Below, piece after piece: positions 31,023 to 37,351 of a stretch of DNA of 37,351 nucleotides. Source of the stretch: JBLHGU01 sp047615875 (GTDB taxonomy: Bacteria; Pseudomonadota; Gammaproteobacteria; Arenicellales; CAJQKF01); assembly GCA_047615875.1 (NCBI GenBank), contig JBLHGU010000034.1, positions 1-37,351 of the forward strand, read 5' to 3'. A model generated the notes under the pieces. That model had not been told where the DNA came from and did no database searches. It was given only the letters and a program-made list of their open reading frames with translations. Made by a program: the position numbers and the translations under genes. How positions within the stretch are numbered: the first letter of the stretch is position 1; every line of letters starts with the position of its first letter.

Positions 31023-32259
31023 CTACACCATGAATTTTGGGCCTCAGCATCCGGCAGCCCATGGTGTGCTGCGGATCGTCCTGGAGCTGGATGGTGAGGT
31101 GATAGAGCGAGTTGATCCGCATATTGGATTGCTTCATCGTGGTACTGAAAAACTTGTCGAGAGCAAGCCATATAGTCAAAGTATTGGTTATATGGATCGA
31201 CTCGACTATGTGTCAATGATGTGTAACGAACATGCCTATGTTCGTGCGATTGAGCAAATGCTCAGCATTGAAGCTCCCATTCGAGCTCAGGTTATTCGCA
31301 CGCTGTTTGACGAACTAACTCGTATTCTTAACCATCTATTATGGTTGGGCGCCCATGCGCTGGATGTTGGCGCGATGACCGTATTCCTATACGCATTTCG
31401 TGAGCGCGAAGATTTGATGGACTGCTACGAGGCAGTATCTGGCGCAAGAATGCACGCTACTTATTATCGCCCAGGCGGTGTTTATCGTGATTTGCCCGAT
31501 CAAATGCCTCAGTACGAGAAATCAAAATGGCACGATGAGAAATCCACCAAAGAACGCAACGAGAATCGACAGGGATCACTGCTGGATTTTATTGAGTCAT
31601 TCCTGAGTCGTTTCCCTGGCTGCGTAGATGAATATGAAACCTTACTGACAGATAACCGAATCTGGAAACAACGAACAGTTGACATTGGTATTGTCACTCC
31701 TGAGCGTGCCAGGGCTCTCGGTTTCACTGGTCCAATGATTCGAGGTTCCGGTATAGCCTGGGACTTAAGAAAAATGCAGCCCTATGCGGCCTATGCCGAT
31801 ATGGATTTTGACATACCAATTGGAACTAACGGCGACTGTTACGACCGATATCTGGTGCGCATAGAGGAAATGAGACAATCCAACGGCATTGCCAAACAGT
31901 GTGTTGATTGGCTGCGTAAGAATCCTGGCCCAGTAATGTTGGACAACTATAAAGTTGCACCACCTTCACGGGAAGACATGAAAAATGATATGGAATCATT
32001 GATTCACCACTTCAAGCTGTTTACTGAAGGATACTGTGTGCCTGAGGGAGAAATTTATTCCGCGGTGGAAGCGCCTAAGGGTGAGTTTGGTATCTATATG
32101 ATATCTGACGGTGCCAATAAACCTTACAGAGTAAAAATTCGAGCTCCTGGATTTGCGCATCTTGCGGCTCTGGATGAGATGTCTCGAGGGCATATGATCT
32201 CCGATATGGTGGCGATTATTGGTACTCAGGATATTGTTTTTGGCGAAGTTGATCGGTAG
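31006..32259 (+). CDS. nuoD: NADH-quinone oxidoreductase subunit D
   Basis: NuoD forms the quinone pocket with NuoB. The 417-residue protein starts at GTG inside nuoC and reads MNFGPQHPAAHGVLRIVLEL, then DPHIGLLHRGTEKL, YMDRLDYVSMMCNE, LTRILNHLLWLGAHALDVGAMT and the C-terminal RAPGFAHLAALDEMSRGHM then VFGEVDR. The Arg at the end is invariant in the family. nuoE begins 15 bases after. Confidence 0.98.
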   Translation: MAEIRNYTMNFGPQHPAAHGVLRIVLELDGEVIERVDPHIGLLHRGTEKLVESKPYSQSIGYMDRLDYVSMMCNEHAYVRAIEQMLSIEAPIRAQVIRTLFDELTRILNHLLWLGAHALDVGAMTVFLYAFREREDLMDCYEAVSGARMHATYYRPGGVYRDLPDQMPQYEKSKWHDEKSTKERNENRQGSLLDFIESFLSRFPGCVDEYETLLTDNRIWKQRTVDIGIVTPERARALGFTGPMIRGSGIAWDLRKMQPYAAYADMDFDIPIGTNGDCYDRYLVRIEEMRQSNGIAKQCVDWLRKNPGPVMLDNYKVAPPSREDMKNDMESLIHHFKLFTEGYCVPEGEIYSAVEAPKGEFGIYMISDGANKPYRVKIRAPGFAHLAALDEMSRGHMISDMVAIIGTQDIVFGEVDR

Positions 32260-32274
32260 CGAGAGACTTAAATC

Positions 32275-32745
32275 ATGTTATCTGACAATTCAATGACGGA
32301 AATCGCCCGTGAGATTAGCAAATACCCGCCGGAACAAAAACGTTCTGCGGTAATGGCTTCTCTGCGCATTGCTCAGGAAGAGCATGGCTACCTAACTAGA
32401 GAGTTAGTTACCCATGTGGCTGGTATTCTGGACATTCCACCGGTTCGTGCAATGGAGGTGGCAACCTTCTATTCTATGTACGACCACGATCCAGTAGGGC
32501 GCCACAAAGTAAATGTATGTACCAATATCTCTTGCATGATTTGTGGATCAGATGATGTGCTCGATCACTTGAAGCGAAAACTTGGCATTGGCCCAGGTGA
32601 GATGACCTCGGATAAGAAATTCAGTATCAAGGAAGTAGAATGTCTGGGCGCCTGCGGTGGAGCACCGATGATGCAGATTGGTAAAGACTACTTTGAAAAT
32701 CTTAACCCAGAGCGAATCGATCAAATACTGGACAGCCTGGAATGA
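32275..32745 (+). CDS. nuoE: NADH-quinone oxidoreductase subunit E
   Basis: NuoE is the thioredoxin-like 2Fe-2S subunit. The 156 residues include the family core REISKYPPEQKRSAVMASLR, VATFYSMYDHDPVGRHKVNVC and the cluster ligands CTNISC and CLGACGGAPMM. It begins at the ATG at 32275; a second ATG 12 bases on is possible. It overlaps nuoF by four bases (ATGA). Confidence 0.97.
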   Translation: MLSDNSMTEIAREISKYPPEQKRSAVMASLRIAQEEHGYLTRELVTHVAGILDIPPVRAMEVATFYSMYDHDPVGRHKVNVCTNISCMICGSDDVLDHLKRKLGIGPGEMTSDKKFSIKEVECLGACGGAPMMQIGKDYFENLNPERIDQILDSLE

Positions 32746-34013
32746 ACCCAAAAGAAATAAGAGTTTGCTTACCGGATCCGAGTGTTGAAAAGCCATGGAC
32801 CCTTGAGGCCTATCAGAGTACTGGTGGATATTCTTCCTGGAAGCAAATTATTGCTGGTGAATGGACACCGGAAAAAATCATTGATGAAATCAAGCTGTCT
32901 GGCTTGAGAGGGCGCGGCGGAGCAGGTTTTCCGCCTGGTTTGAAGTGGAGCTTTATGCCACGAAAAGCGCCTGGTCAAAAATATATTGTATGTAATTCCG
33001 ACGAAGGTGAGCCGGGTACATTTAAAGATCGCGATATTCTCAGGTTTAATCCCCATGCGTTAATTGAAGGTATGGCAATTTGTGGTTTCTCTATTGGGGC
33101 TACGGTGGGTTACAACTACATTCGCGGTGAATTCTGGGAACCCTACGAGCGTTGTGAGGCAGCAATAGAGGAAGCTAGAGCCGCTGGTCTGTTAGGTGAG
33201 AACCTTAATGGGTCGGGAATTAGCTTCGATATGTATAGCCACCTCGGCGCCGGCGCCTACATTTGTGGCGAAGAGACAGCGTTGCTTGAATCTCTTGAAG
33301 GCAAGAAAGGCCAACCACGCTTTAAACCACCGTTTCCAGCTCAATTTGGCCTGTACGGCAAACCAACAACTATAAATAACACCGAGACTCTGGCCTCTGC
33401 TCCTGCCATTTTGCGAAAAGGCGGGCAGTGGTTCAAAGATCTTGGTGTTGAAAATGCCGGTGGCACTAAAGTATTTTCAGTTTCCGGTCATGTAAATAAT
33501 CCGGGTAATTTTGAAGTGCCGCTTGGGCTGCCGTTTCGTGAACTTCTGGAAATGGCCGGTGGTGTTCGAGATGGGCACCAGTTAAAGGCCGTAATACCTG
33601 GTGGTTCTTCGGTTCCGGTTGTGCCGGCTGACAAAATTATGCAAGCCAATATGGACTACGATTCGCTGGTAAAAGCGGGGTCCATGTTAGGCGCGGGTTC
33701 TGTCATTGTGATGGATGAAACTACTTGCATGGTAAGAATGCTGGAACGTATTTCCTATTTCTACCACGAGGAATCTTGTGGTCAGTGCACGCCTTGCCGT
33801 GAAGGCACTGGTTGGTTGTACCGAGTAATAAAACGAATCCGCAACGGCAAAGGTCATATGGAAGACCTGGACCTGTTAGTAGACATGGCAAATCGAATTG
33901 AAGGTCGAACTATTTGCGCCTTGGGCGATGCGGCTGCCTGGCCGGTGCAAAGTTTCATGAAACACTATCGACACGAGTTTGCAGCGATGATTAAAACCGC
34001 TGCAGCAGCGTAG
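32742..34013 (+). CDS. nuoF: NADH-quinone oxidoreductase subunit F (NADH-binding)
   Basis: NuoF holds FMN and cluster N3 and takes electrons from NADH. The 423 residues contain GLRGRGGAGFPPGLKWSFMP, the NADH/FMN binding NSDEGEPGTFKDRDIL and AYICGEETALLESLEGK, FNPHALIEGM, and the cluster motif ESCGQCTPCREGTGWLY. It follows nuoE directly and precedes nuoG by 19 bases. Confidence 0.98.
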   Translation: MNPKEIRVCLPDPSVEKPWTLEAYQSTGGYSSWKQIIAGEWTPEKIIDEIKLSGLRGRGGAGFPPGLKWSFMPRKAPGQKYIVCNSDEGEPGTFKDRDILRFNPHALIEGMAICGFSIGATVGYNYIRGEFWEPYERCEAAIEEARAAGLLGENLNGSGISFDMYSHLGAGAYICGEETALLESLEGKKGQPRFKPPFPAQFGLYGKPTTINNTETLASAPAILRKGGQWFKDLGVENAGGTKVFSVSGHVNNPGNFEVPLGLPFRELLEMAGGVRDGHQLKAVIPGGSSVPVVPADKIMQANMDYDSLVKAGSMLGAGSVIVMDETTCMVRMLERISYFYHEESCGQCTPCREGTGWLYRVIKRIRNGKGHMEDLDLLVDMANRIEGRTICALGDAAAWPVQSFMKHYRHEFAAMIKTAAAA

Positions 34014-34032
34014 CTTTTAACAGTACAGGACT

Positions 34033-36414
34033 ATGGCAACAATAGAAATCGACGGTAAGCAAATCGAAGTTGCCGACGGCACCATGCTGATAAAAGCAGC
34101 GGATGCTGCCGGAATTTATATCCCACGATTCTGTTATCACGAGAAGCTCAGCATCGCGGCGAACTGTCGCATGTGCATGGTAGATATTGAACGGGCTCCC
34201 AAGCCAATGCCAGCCTGTGCAACACCAGTGATGGATGGCATGAAGGTTTCCACCAATTCAGAACGTGCTGTTGAAGCACAAAAAGGAACCATGGAATTCC
34301 TGCTGATTAACCATCCCCTCGATTGCCCTATTTGTGATCAGGGCGGTGAATGCCCTTTGCAGGATCAGGCGTTAGGCTACGGCAAAGATATATCCCGTTT
34401 CACAGAAAAGAAACGCGTCGTGGAAGACAAAGATATAGGGCCGCTGATTGAAACATCGATGACCCGTTGCATCCACTGTACCCGCTGTGTGCGTTTCGGT
34501 GAAGAAGTTGCCGGTGCCATGGAATTGGGTGCTGTAGGTCGTGGCGAACATACTAAAATTGGCACGATTGATGGCCAGACCGTGGATTCTGAAGTTTCCG
34601 GTAACATGATTGATTTGTGCCCCGTGGGTGCCCTGACTTCAAAGCCATCCAGATATTCTGCGAGACCCTGGGAATTAACAAATCATGACAGTGTGAGTCC
34701 ACACGATTGCCTTGGCAGCAATTTGCATGTGCAGACATTGAGAAATGAAGTTAAGCGCGTTGTGCCACGAGATAATTATCAGGTTAACGATTGCTGGATA
34801 GCTGATCGAGATAGATTTAGTTACGAAGCGGTCAATAGCGAAGAAAGACTGACCCAACCATTATTGAAGTCTGGTGACCATTGGGAAGTCACTGATTGGA
34901 AGACAGCATTTACTAAAGTTTTGCAGGGTCTTGATAAGGTTCGCAAAGAACACGGTGATTCATCGATTGGTAGTTTAATTAGCCCGATCGCATCAAATGA
35001 AGAAATGTTTCTATTCCAGAAACTGGTTCGTTCGATTGGTTGTGGCAATATCGATCATCGTCTTCGTCAGATCGACTTTTCCGATGACGAAAAAAGTGCA
35101 AACTTCCCTGGCAGTAGTATGCCGATTAGCAAGATAGATTCCTGCCGTTCGGTACTTTTAGTTGGTTCTAATATTCGAAAAGATCAACCCCTACTCGGAC
35201 TTCGGGTTAGACAGGCTGGTCTGAACGGTGGGCAGATTTATAAGATAAATTCGCTCGATTATCATTTTAATTTTGATACCCAGGGGATGGGTGGTGTTGA
35301 TCCCGCCTCTATTCCGGGCCAATTGGCTCGCGTTGCTGAATGTGTTGCAGCAATCAAGCAAGTTACGTTGCCCTCAGGCTTTGCCAGCTGGGCTGCTACG
35401 GTGGAAGATAATGCCGAGCAAAAACAAATAGCTGATTCGTTATCAGCCGAGGCAGCTGAAGCCGTCTTGGTTCTGGGTCTTGAAGCGGCTCAACACCGAC
35501 GCAGTTCTGTTCTACGTCAATTATCACAATGGATTGCTGAACAAACAGGATGTGCTCTAATCTCACTTTGTGAAGGTAATAGCGCAGGCGCCTGGTTAAC
35601 CGGCTGTGTGCCTCATCGCGGACCACATTCAGGCGAAACCGATGTCACAGGCACTAATGCTGCTGATATGGTTGCCAATCCGCGTAGTGCTTATATACTT
35701 TATGGTGTTGATGCTGAGCTTGATGCATGTCAGGGTGCAGTTCTTTGTGAAGCACTAAAGAAAGCTGACTTTGTAGTTTCATTCTCAGCCTTTCATAACG
35801 AAGCAATGAACGATGCCAATGTCGTTCTGCCAATCACGCCTTTTACTGAAATGGCTGGTAGTTTTGTTAATCTTGAAGGTATGTCGCAGAAATTTAATGC
35901 AGCAGTAACTCCCAAAGGGGAGGCCCGGCCGGGCTGGAAAGTATTACGTGTTCTCGGTAACGAACTGGGGTTAAGCGGCTTCGATTATCTGGAGATAAGT
36001 GATGTGCAGTCTGAAATGGGGTTGGTGAATCATTCTCATGCACCAACCACCTCTGCAGTTTACCAGCTGTCTGAGCCAGACCAGGATGATCACGGTGCGG
36101 GTGCTGATGAATTTCATCGAGTGATGGATGTGCCACTTTATCGAGTTGACGGTTTGGTACGACGCTCTCCAGCACTGCAATCCACTCGTGATAATCCATT
36201 GAAACCCAAAGCTGGGATGAATCCATCTCAACTTGAGCAGTTTGGTCTGCGCAACGATACCTTGATGAATATCGTAACTCCAGAGGGAGTCGGTATCAGT
36301 ATCAAAGTTGAAGCAGATGATCGCGTACCGGTAAATTGTGTATACATTCCTTCAGGTTATAAAGAGACGGCTACACTAGGATTCACCACGCGTGTAATGG
36401 TGGAGGAAGTCTAG
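34033..36414 (+). CDS. nuoG: NADH-quinone oxidoreductase subunit G
   Basis: NuoG is the large Fe-S subunit. The 793 residues fall between the short alphaproteobacterial type (about 690) and the E. coli type (about 908). The N-terminal 2Fe-2S domain has CYHEKLSIAANCRMCMVDI and the ACATPV Cys, then HPLDCPICDQGGECPLQD, the N4/N5 region SMTRCIHCTRCVRFGEEV and GNMIDLCPVGALTSKP. At the position of cluster N7 the sequence is SPHDCLGSNLHV with downstream ADRDRFSY, lacking the four E. coli ligands. A molybdopterin-oxidoreductase-like domain fills the rest. The stop abuts the nuoH ATG. Confidence 0.96.
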   Translation: MATIEIDGKQIEVADGTMLIKAADAAGIYIPRFCYHEKLSIAANCRMCMVDIERAPKPMPACATPVMDGMKVSTNSERAVEAQKGTMEFLLINHPLDCPICDQGGECPLQDQALGYGKDISRFTEKKRVVEDKDIGPLIETSMTRCIHCTRCVRFGEEVAGAMELGAVGRGEHTKIGTIDGQTVDSEVSGNMIDLCPVGALTSKPSRYSARPWELTNHDSVSPHDCLGSNLHVQTLRNEVKRVVPRDNYQVNDCWIADRDRFSYEAVNSEERLTQPLLKSGDHWEVTDWKTAFTKVLQGLDKVRKEHGDSSIGSLISPIASNEEMFLFQKLVRSIGCGNIDHRLRQIDFSDDEKSANFPGSSMPISKIDSCRSVLLVGSNIRKDQPLLGLRVRQAGLNGGQIYKINSLDYHFNFDTQGMGGVDPASIPGQLARVAECVAAIKQVTLPSGFASWAATVEDNAEQKQIADSLSAEAAEAVLVLGLEAAQHRRSSVLRQLSQWIAEQTGCALISLCEGNSAGAWLTGCVPHRGPHSGETDVTGTNAADMVANPRSAYILYGVDAELDACQGAVLCEALKKADFVVSFSAFHNEAMNDANVVLPITPFTEMAGSFVNLEGMSQKFNAAVTPKGEARPGWKVLRVLGNELGLSGFDYLEISDVQSEMGLVNHSHAPTTSAVYQLSEPDQDDHGAGADEFHRVMDVPLYRVDGLVRRSPALQSTRDNPLKPKAGMNPSQLEQFGLRNDTLMNIVTPEGVGISIKVEADDRVPVNCVYIPSGYKETATLGFTTRVMVEEV

Positions 36415-37351
36415 ATGGAGTTATTTTTCAGTTTCTGGATGTTGCTGCCTGAAATGCTCAGGCTAGTGATAGTGACTGTTCTGAAGATTGTTGCCATCGT
36501 AGTTCCGCTAATGATTGCTGTGGCGTATTTTACCTTCGCAGAACGTAAGGTTATTGGTTACATGCAGGTACGCATTGGGCCCAATAGGGTGGGTTATCGC
36601 GGTTGGGGACAACCCATAGCCGATGCTATTAAACTGATGTTTAAAGAGATCATTACTCCGTCAGCATCCAATAAATATTTGTTTCGTATTGCTCCTATGC
36701 TGGCACTGGCGCCGTCTTTAGCAGCTTGGGCAGTTGTGCCTTTTACCGATACCTGGGTTTTGGCCAACATTGACGCCAGCCTGTTGTATGTTTTGGCGCT
36801 AACCTCTCTTGGCGTGTATGGAGTTATTATTGCTGGTTGGGCATCTAACTCCAAGTATGCCTTTTTAGGTGCAATGCGATCGGCTGCACAAATCGTTGCC
36901 TACGAAATTGCCATGGGTTTTGCGTTGGTCGGTGTGTTAATGGCGGCGGGCAGCTTAAATTTACAACAAATAATATTGAATCAATCTGGCGGAATGCATC
37001 AGTGGTATTTTATACCGCTATTTCCGTTGTTTATCGTCTACTTTATTGCCGGTGTTGCCGAAACTAACCGTGCGCCTTTTGATGTGGCTGAGGGCGAGTC
37101 GGAAATTGTAGCTGGTTTCCACGTAGAGTATTCCGGCATGGCATTCGCGATATTCTTCCTGGCTGAATATGCCAATATGATTCTAATTGCGGCATTAACA
37201 GCAATTATGTTTCTTGGTGGCTGGCAGCCATTATTCGATGTGGCTCCCTTTACCTGGTTGCCGGGTTTCTTCTGGTTTTTCTTTAAGACCTCCGCTGTAG
37301 CCTTTTTCTTCCTCTGGTTTCGTGCAACATTTCCTCGCTACCGTTATGACC
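36415..37351 (+). CDS. nuoH: NADH-quinone oxidoreductase subunit H (partial, runs off the window)
   Basis: NuoH is the membrane subunit that meets the peripheral arm. The frame is open from the ATG at 36415 through 312 codons to the end of the window, short of the usual 340 or so, so only the end is missing. Signature segments are FAERKVIGYMQVRIGPNRVG, GWGQPIADAIKLMFKE, NSKYAFLGAMRSAAQIVAYEI, NRAPFDVAEGESEIVAGFHVEYSG and FLWFRATFPRYRYD. Several transmembrane helices alternate with these loops. nuoI and later genes should follow. Confidence 0.97.
   Translation, partial: MELFFSFWMLLPEMLRLVIVTVLKIVAIVVPLMIAVAYFTFAERKVIGYMQVRIGPNRVGYRGWGQPIADAIKLMFKEIITPSASNKYLFRIAPMLALAPSLAAWAVVPFTDTWVLANIDASLLYVLALTSLGVYGVIIAGWASNSKYAFLGAMRSAAQIVAYEIAMGFALVGVLMAAGSLNLQQIILNQSGGMHQWYFIPLFPLFIVYFIAGVAETNRAPFDVAEGESEIVAGFHVEYSGMAFAIFFLAEYANMILIAALTAIMFLGGWQPLFDVAPFTWLPGFFWFFFKTSAVAFFFLWFRATFPRYRYD

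Noticed and set aside
1..37351. CRISPR arrays, rRNA genes or prophage modules
   Set aside because: No regularly spaced repeats, rRNA text or phage structural genes were seen on either strand.

Overview
This is chromosomal DNA of a gammaproteobacterium with moderate GC by eye, probably an environmental or marine lineage related to Pseudomonadales or Cellvibrionales; genus and species cannot be read from the window. Several things support this. The tmRNA encodes a tag reading ANDDNYALAA, which I recall as the Pseudomonas-type tag. The gene blocks ssrA/smpB/ratA/rnfH/bamE/recN/nadK, yhbY<>rlmE-ftsH-folP-glmM and tpiA-secG-tRNA-Leu are gammaproteobacterial, and hflD is restricted to that class. 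A hrcA gene next to grpE-dnaK-dnaJ argues against enteric bacteria.

Layout. (1) 1-1680 is a graveyard of mobile DNA read on the minus strand: a decayed IS91-family 3' end, the C-terminal part of an IS481-family transposase, and the 5' ribozyme part of a group II intron whose reverse transcriptase is frameshifted. (2) 1839-2324 is a GFA-family zinc protein. It is followed by 567 bases without a gene that carry repeated GTTGCCCC words up to the 3' end of ssrA, a classical island integration site. (3) 2930-5330 holds tmRNA, a secreted thioredoxin-like protein, smpB, ratA and rnfH. (4) 5334-8842 (minus) holds bamE, a short N-acetylglutamate-synthase-like acetyltransferase, recN and nadK. (5) 9031-18728 (plus) holds hrcA, a small secreted protein built of two repeats, grpE, dnaK, dnaJ, two dTDP-rhamnose genes, a DinG/YoaA-type helicase and tsaB. 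(6) 18855-21139 (minus) is a compact three-gene cassette: a nucleotidyltransferase, a PqqD-like protein and an HprK-related kinase. This is the arrangement I know as the HPr-rel-A system; its chemistry is unknown. (7) 21221-27191 holds hflD, yhbY and the rlmE-ftsH-folP-glmM operon. (8) 27257-37351 holds a TPR lipid-free secreted protein, tpiA, secG, tRNA-Leu(GAG) and the complex I genes nuoABCDEFG plus a partial nuoH that runs off the window.

How it works together. Most of the window is housekeeping: ribosome rescue (ssrA, smpB), outer membrane assembly (bamE), DNA repair (recN, yoaA-like), protein quality control (hrcA, grpE, dnaK, dnaJ, ftsH), tRNA and rRNA modification (tsaB, rlmE), folate, cell-wall and triose metabolism, and respiration. 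Sequences resembling sigma-32 promoters stand before grpE, dnaK and ftsH, while no CIRCE operator for HrcA was found in the window. The accessory parts most worth attention are the HPr-rel-A cassette at 18855-21139, the nested mobile remnants beside ssrA, and the repeat protein lodged between hrcA and grpE.
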